A stretch of DNA of 9,280 nucleotides from Campylobacterales bacterium. GTDB lineage: Bacteria > Campylobacterota > Campylobacteria > Campylobacterales > QNZT01. The notes below the pieces were generated by a model. The model was not told the DNA's origin and searched no databases. It saw only the letters and a list, made by a program, of their open reading frames with translations. Below, one piece after another: positions 1 to 6,869 of the stretch (position 1 is the stretch's first letter; the number at the start of each line of letters is the position of its first letter). The DNA lies in assembly GCA_027056215.1 (NCBI GenBank), contig JALULO010000163.1:1-9280 (forward strand). Direction: 5' to 3'. The position numbers and the translations under genes were made by a program.

Positions 1-1
1 T

Positions 2-346
2 ACAATAAAATTATTGGTTGAAAGTGGTATTGATATAGATAAAATAGACAATGAAGGTATTTCCTTTTTTGATGAAGCGATTGTGACAGGAAATCTTGAT
101 CTTGTGACTTATCTTGTAGAAGAAAAAGAGTTGGATGTAAATCTCACACGTCGTAAAAGTGGCTTTACCCCACTGATGCAGGCTGCATGTTATGGATATA
201 CTGAGATTGTTCAATATCTATTGGGAAAAGGTGCAGATATTTATAGTAAAGATAATGCCAATATGGATGCCATCGCCTACACAAAAAAACTACAACGCAA
301 ACAAATGCAAAAATTTTTAGAAGAGTATATCTTACAAAAAACATAG
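2..346 (+). CDS. Ankyrin-repeat protein, C-terminal part (5' end outside window)
   Basis: The reading frame is open to the first base of the window, so the gene begins upstream. The TTG at 14 is an internal codon, not a start. What is visible is the C-terminal 114 residues. They contain the end of one ankyrin repeat (KLLVESGIDIDKIDNEG), one degenerate repeat (about nt 50-150) and one canonical repeat at about nt 155-255 (GFTPLMQAACYGYTEIVQYL, then GKGADIYSKD). A lysine-rich capping helix ends at the TAG at 344-346. Ankyrin repeats are protein-interaction scaffolds made of helix-turn-helix units; they do not reveal the partner or the pathway. No signal peptide or membrane segment is visible in this part. 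The next gene begins 133 bp downstream with its own strong ribosome binding site, and I see no intrinsic terminator between them. The family call is firm; the function is unknown. Confidence 0.85.
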   Translation, partial: TIKLLVESGIDIDKIDNEGISFFDEAIVTGNLDLVTYLVEEKELDVNLTRRKSGFTPLMQAACYGYTEIVQYLLGKGADIYSKDNANMDAIAYTKKLQRKQMQKFLEEYILQKT

Positions 347-364
347 ATCATCACCAAAAGTAAC

Positions 365-414
365 ACTATGTTCATAAACAAAATCAAATAACTTTTACTG
401 ATGTTGAACATAGT
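365..414. repeat. 10-bp inverted repeat upstream of oadG
   Basis: ACTATGTTCA at 365-374 is repeated in perfect inverted form as TGAACATAGT at 405-414. The arm centres are 40 bp apart, about four helical turns, so two sites would face the same side of the DNA. No T-run follows the second arm, so this is not an intrinsic terminator. It lies 66 bp upstream of the oadG start. It could be a paired operator for the oad operon or a weak 3' hairpin of the ankyrin gene. The repeat is plain in the sequence; its role is inferred. Confidence 0.4.
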
Positions 415-479
415 AATACTTATCCCCATTTAAACATTCATATGTTAGTATTAAAAATAACCTTAAGCGAGGAGGCTAA

Positions 480-719
480 ATGGAAGTAAATATGATTTCT
501 GAGGCTATAAAATATATGTTCCTTGGTATGACAACTGTTTTTCTCTTTTTAATTTTGTTGATCTTTGTGTTAAAGTTGCAAGCCAAATTACTCAATAAAT
601 TTTTCCCACTCAAAAAACCTGTTAGTGTTGCCCCTGTAAAACCTATTACTACGGCTTCTGAAGATGAAGAAACGATTGCCGTACTTACTGCAGCAATCAC
701 TGAGTTTAAAAAAGGATAA
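480..719 (+). CDS. oadG: Oxaloacetate decarboxylase gamma subunit (OadG-like)
   Basis: This is a 79-residue small membrane protein. It has a single hydrophobic segment at about residues 10-30 (YMFLGMTTVFLFLILLIFVL), a short basic stretch (KLQAKLLNKFFPLKK), a Pro/Val/Ala-rich linker, and the DEETIAVLTAAITEF ending typical of the OadG/MmdD family. In this family the gamma subunit anchors the alpha subunit to the membrane beta subunit and stabilises the Na+-pumping decarboxylase complex. The start is fixed by a perfect AGGAGG at 470-475, four bases before the ATG at 480. A second ATG at 492 lies too far from it. The gene is first in an oadG-oadA-oadB operon: oadA starts six bases after its stop, with its AAGGA (712-716) lying inside the last codons of this gene. 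Short hydrophobic proteins are weak evidence alone, but the gene order and C-terminal motif make the call good. Confidence 0.85.
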   Translation: MEVNMISEAIKYMFLGMTTVFLFLILLIFVLKLQAKLLNKFFPLKKPVSVAPVKPITTASEDEETIAVLTAAITEFKKG

Positions 720-725
720 AAAAGT

Positions 726-2525
726 ATGGCTAAAAAACTGATAGATATTATGGATACAACTTTCAGGGATGGTTTTCAATCTGTTTTTGGTGGTCGTGTA
801 TTGATGCAAGATTTCTTTCCTGCTCTTGAAGCAGCAAAAGAAGCGGGAATAAGCCATTTTGAATTTGGTGGAGGTGCAAGATTTCAAAGTCTTTTTTTTT
901 ATCTTAATGAAAATGCTTTTGAAATGATGGATAAGTTTAGAGAGATTGTTGGACCAGAAGCGAATCTTCAAACGCTTTCCCGGGGTGTTAATACGGTGAT
1001 GTTAGATACTGGTAGTAGCGAGCTTATAGATTTACATGCAAAACTTTTTAAAAAACATGGAACGACTACAATTCGTAACTTTGATGCATTAAATGATGTG
1101 GAAAATTTAAAATACAGTGGCGAGTGTATTAAAAAACATGGTCTTAAACATGAAGTAGTTGTAACATTGATGGATTTACCACCTGGATGTACAGGTGCTC
1201 ATGACGTTCCTTTTTATGAAAAAGTTCTAAGAGAAATCCTTGATTCAAATATCGGATATGATAGTGTATGTTTTAAAGATGCAAGTGGAACATCTAGTCC
1301 TCTTAAAGTTTATGAAACGATTAAAATGGCAAAGAAATTATTGCCGGAAGATGTCCATGTACGACTTCATACACATGAAACTGCGGGTGTTAGTGTTGCT
1401 TGTTATCTAGCTGCATTGGATGCCGGAGTAGATGGTATTGATTTAGCTGCTAGTCCTGTGAGTGGGGGAACATCTCAGCCTGATATTTTAACACTATTAC
1501 ATGCGACAAAAGGATCAAACTATGATCTTGGTGGTTTAGATATTGAAAAAATATTAACTTATGAAGAAGTACTTAAAGATACATTGAGTGACTATTTTAT
1601 ACCACCTGAAGCAACACAAGTCTCTCCGTTGATACCTTTTTCTCCTATGCCCGGAGGCGCATTGACTGCAAATACACAAATGATGCGAGATAATGATTCT
1701 TTAGATAAATTTCCGCAAGTGATTAAAGCGATGAGGGAAGTAGTAGAAAAGGGTGGTTATGGAACTTCTGTAACACCTGTTTCCCAATTTTATTGGCAAC
1801 AGGCTTATGCAAATGTAATGTTTGGTCCATGGAAACAGATAGCTCCTGGATATGGGCGTATGGTGCTTGGCTATTTTGGTAAGACACCAGTTTCGCCAGA
1901 TCCCGAAATTGTTGCATTGGCATCAAAACAGCTTAAACTTGAGCCAACAAGTAAAACAGCGCTTGAACTTGCAGATGCAGATCCTCTAAAATCAATGCAT
2001 CATTTTACAGAAATACTTGAAAAAAACAACATCGAATTTACAGAAGAAAATCTTTTTATAGCTGCATCTTGTGGTGACAAGGGTATTACTTTCTTGAAGG
2101 GTGAAACAGAAGTTAATGTACGTAAACTAAGTAATATGAAAACAGAAAAAGGAAATAATGATATGGCAGGTCAATACACAGTAGTTGTAAATGGGAAAAA
2201 ATATAACGTTGATGTCGTAGAAGGGCATGATGGGAGTATAGCTGTAACAAATGCAGTAGCGGTAGCGGCTACTACAGTTGACAATACACCAACTGTTACT
2301 AGTGGATCTGGAAGTGTTGAAGTCCATTCTCAAACACCTGGCAATGTTTGGAAAATAGTTGCAAATATTGGTGATGTAGTTAAAGAAGGTGATACGATTA
2401 TGATACTTGAAGCTATGAAAATGGAGATTGACATTACTGCTCCACAAGATGGAGTAGTAAAATCACTTAATGTAAATGTAAATGATGCAGTACAAGACGG
2501 TCAGTTACTTGCGACAATGGATTAG
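726..2525 (+). CDS. oadA: Biotin-dependent oxaloacetate decarboxylase alpha / pyruvate carboxylase B-type subunit
   Basis: This 599-residue protein has a carboxyltransferase TIM barrel (about 1-290), a conserved PYC/OADA middle domain (about 290-470), a Thr/Val/Ser-rich linker (about 505-535) and a C-terminal biotinyl domain (about 533-599). The biotin lysine is K565 in EAMKMEI. The metal site of the family is present: D15 in RDGFQ, carbamylated-lysine candidate K184 in CFKDASG, and H215/H217 in LHTHETAG. Q18, R86 (SRGVN) and T350 (VTPVS) fit the substrate and catalytic positions known from pyruvate carboxylase. The N-terminal motif DTTFRDGFQS and the segment LMDLPPGCTGAHD depart from the canonical DTTLRDAHQS and YTTSPVHT. 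They match the campylobacterotal PycB/OadA branch as I recall it. Reaction: carboxyl transfer between oxaloacetate/pyruvate and biotin. Between oadG and oadB it is most simply the alpha subunit of the Na+ pump; a PycB role with a remote biotin carboxylase is a real alternative. Confidence 0.93.
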   Translation: MAKKLIDIMDTTFRDGFQSVFGGRVLMQDFFPALEAAKEAGISHFEFGGGARFQSLFFYLNENAFEMMDKFREIVGPEANLQTLSRGVNTVMLDTGSSELIDLHAKLFKKHGTTTIRNFDALNDVENLKYSGECIKKHGLKHEVVVTLMDLPPGCTGAHDVPFYEKVLREILDSNIGYDSVCFKDASGTSSPLKVYETIKMAKKLLPEDVHVRLHTHETAGVSVACYLAALDAGVDGIDLAASPVSGGTSQPDILTLLHATKGSNYDLGGLDIEKILTYEEVLKDTLSDYFIPPEATQVSPLIPFSPMPGGALTANTQMMRDNDSLDKFPQVIKAMREVVEKGGYGTSVTPVSQFYWQQAYANVMFGPWKQIAPGYGRMVLGYFGKTPVSPDPEIVALASKQLKLEPTSKTALELADADPLKSMHHFTEILEKNNIEFTEENLFIAASCGDKGITFLKGETEVNVRKLSNMKTEKGNNDMAGQYTVVVNGKKYNVDVVEGHDGSIAVTNAVAVAATTVDNTPTVTSGSGSVEVHSQTPGNVWKIVANIGDVVKEGDTIMILEAMKMEIDITAPQDGVVKSLNVNVNDAVQDGQLLATMD

Positions 2526-2535
2526 AGGAGTTTTT

Positions 2536-3858
2536 ATGAAAAAAATTCTCATTTCATTACTATTTGTATTTACTTTTCTTACTCCTATCTCAACATTTGC
2601 ATCTGAGCATGAAACAGTAAAACATGTACAAAGTGAAACTCAGGATGCATATAAACCCAAATCAGTAACAGATTTATTTGCAGGCTTTTTTGATACTACT
2701 GGATTAAAAGCGATTTTATTTCCTAAAGATGGTGTAAAAAATGGTCGAGGTGAAGAGATGACTAAGTTTGCCCAAAGTGGTGGACGTGTAATCATGTTTT
2801 TGATTATCTTTTTGCTTTTTTATCTAGCTGTTGTGAAGGGTTTTGAACCACTTCTCCTTTTGCCTATTGCTTTTGGTGGACTCCTTGCCAATATTCCCGT
2901 TGCAAATATGACAGGTCCTCATGGAATGCTTGGTATTATTTACGATATGGGTATTGCCAATGAATTTTTTCCCTTGTTGATTTTTATGGGGGTAGGTGCG
3001 ATGACTGATTTTGGTCCACTATTAGCCAATCCTAAAACTGCAATATTGGGTGGTGCTGCACAATTTGGTATCTTTGGGTCGTTAGTAGGAGCGGCTGCTC
3101 TTTCTCAATATGATATTGTTGAATATAGTTTAAAACAATGTTCTGCAATAAGTATTATTGGTGGTGCTGATGGTCCTACTTCGATTTTTATTGCTTCTGC
3201 ACTTGCACCAGAGATGTTAGGTGCTATAGCTGTTGCTGCATATTCGTATATGGCATTGGTTCCTGTGATTCAACCTCCCATTATGAAAGCGTTGACAACA
3301 GATGAAGAACGTAAGATAAAAATGGTTACAGGAAGACAGGTTAGTAAAACTGAAAAACTGTTGTTCCCAATAGTGGTTATTATGATGATTGCTCTTGTCT
3401 TACCCGATGCAGCTCCTCTAATGGGTGCATTTACACTGGGTAATTTTGCTAAAGAATCTGGTGTTGTAGATAGACTCTCTAACGAAATGCAAAATTCTCT
3501 TATTAATATCGTAACAATCTTTTTAGGATTAGGTGTTGGAGGAACGTTACAAGCAGATAAATTTTTGGTAGCAGAAACTTTGGGAATCATGATCATAGGT
3601 CTTTTGGCATTTGCAGCGGGAACAGCAGCTGGTGTCTTGATGGCAAAACTAATGAATAAGTTTTCCAAAGAACCGATTAATCCACTTATCGGAGCAGCGG
3701 GAGTCTCTGCCGTCCCTATGGCAGCGAGGGTTGTAAGCAAAGTAGGTCAGGAATATAATAAATCCAATATCTTACTGATGCATGCAATGGGGCCTAATGT
3801 GGCAGGTGTTATCGGTTCAGCAGTGGCAGCTGGTGTTTTATTGTCAATATTTAAGTAA
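2536..3858 (+). CDS. oadB: Na+-transporting oxaloacetate decarboxylase beta subunit
   Basis: This is a 440-residue polytopic membrane protein. It is the subunit that decarboxylates carboxybiotin and couples the reaction to Na+ export. Family signatures are KGFEPLLLLPIAFGGLLANI (101-120), GGADGPTSIF with the key Asp at D212, and NPLIGAAGVS giving N382, G386 and S391. These have the same spacing as the Na+-linked N373/G377/S382 of the Klebsiella protein. The start is set at 2536 rather than the in-frame ATG at 2482, because GAGGAG at 2525-2530 lies five bases upstream and the protein then begins with a good signal-peptide-like sequence (MKKILISLLFVFTF, then STFA-SE at about 20-24). Residues 24-80 form a polar extension before the first conserved membrane helix. 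The ribosome binding site overlaps the oadA stop codon, so translation is probably coupled. The family call is very secure. Confidence 0.95.
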   Translation: MKKILISLLFVFTFLTPISTFASEHETVKHVQSETQDAYKPKSVTDLFAGFFDTTGLKAILFPKDGVKNGRGEEMTKFAQSGGRVIMFLIIFLLFYLAVVKGFEPLLLLPIAFGGLLANIPVANMTGPHGMLGIIYDMGIANEFFPLLIFMGVGAMTDFGPLLANPKTAILGGAAQFGIFGSLVGAAALSQYDIVEYSLKQCSAISIIGGADGPTSIFIASALAPEMLGAIAVAAYSYMALVPVIQPPIMKALTTDEERKIKMVTGRQVSKTEKLLFPIVVIMMIALVLPDAAPLMGAFTLGNFAKESGVVDRLSNEMQNSLINIVTIFLGLGVGGTLQADKFLVAETLGIMIIGLLAFAAGTAAGVLMAKLMNKFSKEPINPLIGAAGVSAVPMAARVVSKVGQEYNKSNILLMHAMGPNVAGVIGSAVAAGVLLSIFK

Positions 3859-3859
3859 A

Positions 3860-3881
3860 TATATCGTAAAGACGATATAAT
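3860..3881. promoter_or_regulatory. Palindrome overlapping a TATAAT box upstream of pckA
   Basis: TATATCGT (3860-3867) and ACGATATA (3872-3879) form a perfect 8-bp inverted repeat with the 4-base spacer AAAG. A consensus TATAAT at 3876-3881 overlaps the right arm and stands 33 bases before the pckA ATG, a normal leader distance. The arrangement suggests a pckA promoter whose -10 box lies in an operator. The same palindrome sits directly after the oadB stop, so it may also act as a weak 3' hairpin. The nearest T-run (3893-3897) is too far away for a normal intrinsic terminator. The repeat and box are visible; the regulatory role is inferred. Confidence 0.5.
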
Positions 3882-3914
3882 AAGTATGTTAATTTTTAGA
3901 AATAAGGATAAAAA

Positions 3915-5507
3915 ATGATCACAAAAGCGGATCTTGCGGCTTTGGGTATATCTGATGTAAGAAACATATATTATAATTCTGATTATGATGAGTTATACAA
4001 ACATGAAGTTCAACAGGATAAAGAAGAGGTTTCTGCCAATGGTGCAGTAATGGTGGATACTGGCATATTTACGGGTAGAAGTCCAAAAGATAAATATTTT
4101 GTTGATCAAGATCCTTCAAATAAGTATATCTCATGGGGTGATATTAACCATCCTATATCTAAAGAGATTTTTGATGCATTGTTTGAAAAAGCAAAAAAAG
4201 AGTTTAAAAACAAAGATCTTTATGTTCAGGATGTTTATTGTGGTGCTAGTGATACAAGTAAAAAAAGTATACGGGTTATTACGGAAATCGCGTGGCAGGC
4301 ACACTTTGTCAAAAATATGTTTATACGACCAGATGAGAAAGAATTAGAAAATTTTAAACCTGATTTTATACTTTACAATGCTTGTAAGGTAGTTGATGAT
4401 GAGTGGGAAAAGCATGGTTTAAATTCTGAAGTTTTTGTTGTCTTTAATATTGAAGAAAATATTGCCATTATTGGTGGTACTTGGTATGGGGGAGAGATAA
4501 AAAAAGGTATCTTCTCTATGATGAATTATTGGTTGCCACTGGAAGGTAAGCTTCCTATGCATTGTTCTGCAAATATTGGCAATGAGAGTGATGACACAGC
4601 TCTATTTTTTGGACTTTCAGGAACAGGAAAAACAACACTTTCTGCTGATCCTAAAAGAAGATTAATTGGTGATGATGAGCATGGTTGGGATGATGAAGGT
4701 ATCTTTAACTTTGAAGGCGGATGTTATGCAAAATGTATAGGTCTTGATGCCCAAGGTGAACCTGAGATTTATGGTGCCATCAAAAAAGATGCACTTTTAG
4801 AAAATGTTGTAGCAGATGAAAATGGTGTTGTTGATTTTGATGATGATACAAAAACTGAAAATACCAGAGTTTCCTATCCTATCTATCATATTGAAAACCA
4901 TGAAAAAACACTTCAGGGTGGTCATCCTAAAAATATTATCTTTTTAAGTGCAGATGCTTTTGGTGTATTACCTCCTGTAAGTAAATTGACTAAAGAACAG
5001 GCGATGTACTACTTTTTAAGTGGATATACCGCAAAAGTTGCGGGAACAGAGAGAGGAATCACTGAACCTGTAGCAACATTCAGTGCATGTTTTGGTGAGG
5101 CATTTTTGCCACTGCACCCAACAGTTTATGCAAAACTTCTTGGTGAAAAAATCGAAGAGCACAATGTCAATGTTTATCTTGTAAACACAGGTTGGACGGG
5201 TGGTGCATATGGTGTTGGAACACGTATGAGTTTAAAAGCAACACGTGCTTGTATCGATGCAATCATGGATGGTTCTATATTGCAGAGTGAGTTTGATACA
5301 ACAGATCTTTTTGGATTACATTTTCCAACATCTTTACCTCATGTTGATGCGAAAGTACTTAATCCTAAAAATGCTTGGGAAGACAAAGAGGCATATATGC
5401 AAACAAGAGAAAAACTTGCTGCCATGTTTGTTGAAAATTTTAAAAAATATTTAAAAGATGATGCTGAATTTGACTATTCTATAGCCGGACCAAAACTAAA
5501 AATATAA
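3915..5507 (+). CDS. pckA: Phosphoenolpyruvate carboxykinase (ATP)
   Basis: This cytosolic 530-residue enzyme is full length for the family. It interconverts oxaloacetate + ATP and PEP + CO2 + ADP (EC 4.1.1.49). Visible motifs, in order: FTGRSPKDK (52-60) with the substrate arginine R55; KKGIFSMMNYWLP (196-208) with metal ligand K197; MHCSAN with H216; the P-loop GLSGTGKT (233-240); and LIGDDEHGWDDEG (250-262) with metal aspartate D253/D254. NTRVSYPIYHI and TERGITEP are also typical of the ATP-dependent class. The ATG at 3915 has AAGGA six bases upstream. The gene follows oadB by 56 bp and ends at a strong terminator. Together with OadGAB it links pyruvate, oxaloacetate and PEP, serving gluconeogenesis or, in an autotroph using the reductive TCA cycle, biosynthesis from C3 acids. 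No anomalies were seen. Confidence 0.98.
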   Translation: MITKADLAALGISDVRNIYYNSDYDELYKHEVQQDKEEVSANGAVMVDTGIFTGRSPKDKYFVDQDPSNKYISWGDINHPISKEIFDALFEKAKKEFKNKDLYVQDVYCGASDTSKKSIRVITEIAWQAHFVKNMFIRPDEKELENFKPDFILYNACKVVDDEWEKHGLNSEVFVVFNIEENIAIIGGTWYGGEIKKGIFSMMNYWLPLEGKLPMHCSANIGNESDDTALFFGLSGTGKTTLSADPKRRLIGDDEHGWDDEGIFNFEGGCYAKCIGLDAQGEPEIYGAIKKDALLENVVADENGVVDFDDDTKTENTRVSYPIYHIENHEKTLQGGHPKNIIFLSADAFGVLPPVSKLTKEQAMYYFLSGYTAKVAGTERGITEPVATFSACFGEAFLPLHPTVYAKLLGEKIEEHNVNVYLVNTGWTGGAYGVGTRMSLKATRACIDAIMDGSILQSEFDTTDLFGLHFPTSLPHVDAKVLNPKNAWEDKEAYMQTREKLAAMFVENFKKYLKDDAEFDYSIAGPKLKI

Positions 5508-5509
5508 AT

Positions 5510-5537
5510 AAAAGACATGGGTCTCACCATGTCTTTT
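5510..5537 (+). terminator. Rho-independent terminator of pckA
   Basis: AAAAGACATGG (5510-5520) pairs perfectly with CCATGTCTTTT (5527-5537) around the 6-base loop GTCTCA. The stem is 11 bp, with four A's at its 5' foot and four T's at its 3' foot. It begins two bases after the pckA stop. Because of the flanking A and T tracts it could work in both directions. It separates the carboxykinase transcript from the flavoprotein gene. Confidence 0.85.
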
Positions 5538-5584
5538 AAGCTCTCTGAATTTCTATTTCTAAGAAACCCTTCAAGGTATTAAAG

Positions 5585-5590
5585 TATAAT
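5585..5590 (+). promoter_or_regulatory. Probable -10 box for the SQR-like gene
   Basis: A consensus TATAAT lies 51 bases before the ATG at 5642, in the gap after the pckA terminator. A second weaker candidate, TATTAT at 5604-5609, follows a T-rich stretch, as is common in campylobacterotal promoters. No clear -35 hexamer is seen. A short palindrome, TTTCT-A-AGAAA (5556-5566), lies just upstream and might be an operator. Assignment rests on position and the box alone. Confidence 0.45.
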
Positions 5591-5641
5591 TATCTTTTCT
5601 ATTTATTATAAAAATAAGCAGGACTTATATAAAGGGATATC

Positions 5642-6826
5642 ATGAAAAAAGTTTTGATTTTAGGTGGTGGTTTTGCCGGTGTTGAGGCTGCTATATATCT
5701 GCGAAAGTATGGATTTGATGTGACAATAATTTCCAATAGAGATTATTTATATGTTTATCCAACTTCGATTTGGGTACCGACAGGGGAATCTTCTTTTGAA
5801 GATGTTTGTATACCATTGGAAAAGTTACAAAAAGTGCATGGGTTTGAGTTGATTATCGATGAAGTAGAGTCGATCCAAAGTAAAGAAAAAAAAGTATATT
5901 GTAAAACTTCTGAATACACTTATGACTATTTGATAGTTGCGATGGGTAATGGAAAAGTTAAGCACAAAGGGATCGACCATACGCTAACTATTTGTGGTGA
6001 GCCTACAGAATCATTGAAGATCAAAGAATCCTTAGATGTGTTGATTCAAAAAGGCAGCGGGAAAATAGCCATGGGCTTTGGTGGTAATCCTAAAGATCCT
6101 AGCAATGTCAGAGGTGGACCTGCTTTTGAAGTGTTGTTTAACGTACATAACCAACTCAAAAAACTGAAAATCAGAGATAAATTTGAACTCACTTTTTTTG
6201 CACCGATGAAAGAGCCTGGTGCAAGAATGGGCCCCCAAGCTCTAAAAATGATGGATCTCTTTTTTAATAAACTTGATATTAAAAAGCAAGTGGGTAAAAA
6301 GATTGTAGAATTTAAAGAAAATGGTATCTCTTTTGAGGATGATGTTTTTATCGAAAGTGACTTAACTATGTTTATTGCAGCAGGTGATGGTCATCCTATT
6401 TTCCAAAATTCTGATTTACCGTTAAATGAAGCAGGTTTGATAAAAATTAATGATTATTGTGAAGTGACGCATGACTATGATGAAGTAGTGGAATCTAGTA
6501 CTGTTTTTGTTATAGGTGATTCTGCCGTATTAGATGGACCTGATTGGAGAGCGAAACAGGGGCATATTGCAGAGGTGATGGCTCGTAATACAGCATTTAA
6601 TATAAAAGCTATTGAAGAAGGATCAAGTGAGCGAAAAGGTTATTTTGAGCATCTGAATATCTTATGTGTGATGGATAGCGGTGATGGTGCTGCTTTTGTT
6701 TATAGAAGTGATAAGAAAGCGATGATGCTTCCCATGCCACTTGTTGGTCACTGGATGAAAAAAGGATGGGGTTGGTACTACAAAAACTCTAAACTAAACA
6801 AGATTCCTCGTATTCCGGGAATGTAA
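5642..6826 (+). CDS. FAD-dependent sulfide:quinone oxidoreductase-like protein
   Basis: This 394-residue flavoprotein has the two-dinucleotide-fold layout of the SQR/FCSD/NDH-2 group. The FAD-binding motif is LILGGGFAGVEAA (5-17). Further family features are DYLIVAMGNG (95-104), GGPAFEV (158-164), and a second FAD motif VFVIGDSA (288-295) followed by DWRAKQGHIAEVMARN (301-316). The C-terminal LCVMDSGDGAAFVY (341-354) matches the SQR active-site segment, with C342 at the persulfide cysteine. C118 (TICGEPTE) fits the position of the FAD-linked cysteine of the Aquifex enzyme. The third SQR cysteine, expected three residues before the P of GPAFE, is R157 here. The tail from about 365 is rich in Trp, Tyr and Lys and could be the membrane-binding amphipathic end. 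Likely role: electron transfer from a sulfur compound to quinone at the membrane. Whether the substrate is sulfide is uncertain because of the missing cysteine. AAGGGA (5632-5637) is the ribosome binding site. Confidence 0.75.
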   Translation: MKKVLILGGGFAGVEAAIYLRKYGFDVTIISNRDYLYVYPTSIWVPTGESSFEDVCIPLEKLQKVHGFELIIDEVESIQSKEKKVYCKTSEYTYDYLIVAMGNGKVKHKGIDHTLTICGEPTESLKIKESLDVLIQKGSGKIAMGFGGNPKDPSNVRGGPAFEVLFNVHNQLKKLKIRDKFELTFFAPMKEPGARMGPQALKMMDLFFNKLDIKKQVGKKIVEFKENGISFEDDVFIESDLTMFIAAGDGHPIFQNSDLPLNEAGLIKINDYCEVTHDYDEVVESSTVFVIGDSAVLDGPDWRAKQGHIAEVMARNTAFNIKAIEEGSSERKGYFEHLNILCVMDSGDGAAFVYRSDKKAMMLPMPLVGHWMKKGWGWYYKNSKLNKIPRIPGM

Positions 6827-6837
6827 AAAAATTTAGC

Positions 6838-6843
6838 TATAAT
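6838..6843 (+). promoter_or_regulatory. -10 box of argH promoter
   Basis: A consensus TATAAT preceded by TTTAGC (6832-6837) lies in the 43-bp gap between the flavoprotein gene and argH. The expected transcription start is near 6850, giving a leader of about 20 bases. There is no recognisable -35 hexamer, which is normal for this phylum. Confidence 0.6.
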
Positions 6844-6869
6844 TTCCCAAAAAATAAAACGGGGAAATT
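6841..6869 (+). promoter_or_regulatory. argH: Inverted repeat covering the argH ribosome binding site
   Basis: AATTTCCC (6841-6848) is exactly complementary to GGGAAATT (6862-6869), with a 13-base AT-rich loop. The right arm contains three G's of the only Shine-Dalgarno-like sequence, GGGGA (6861-6865), and ends at the base before the ATG. In RNA that includes both arms, the ribosome binding site would be paired. RNA starting near 6850 from the adjacent TATAAT would lack the left arm. No T-run follows, so it is not a terminator. The pairing is visible; the effect is inferred. Confidence 0.45.

Noticed and set aside
347..479. A clear promoter for the oad operon
   Set aside because: Several AT-rich candidates (TAGTAT at 446, TATTAA at 449) exist, but none is good enough to choose; I see no convincing -35/-10 pair.
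2482..2535. Upstream in-frame ATG extending OadB by 18 residues
   Set aside because: It lies inside oadA with no ribosome binding site. The ATG at 2536 has GAGGAG five bases upstream and begins a normal signal-peptide-like sequence.
3270..3740. Long minus-strand open frame opposite oadB
   Set aside because: It is a shadow of the strongly conserved OadB frame, with no start context or family resemblance.
3860..3897. Terminator for oadB
   Set aside because: The stem lacks an adjacent T-run and overlaps a consensus -10 box, so a promoter/operator reading is better.
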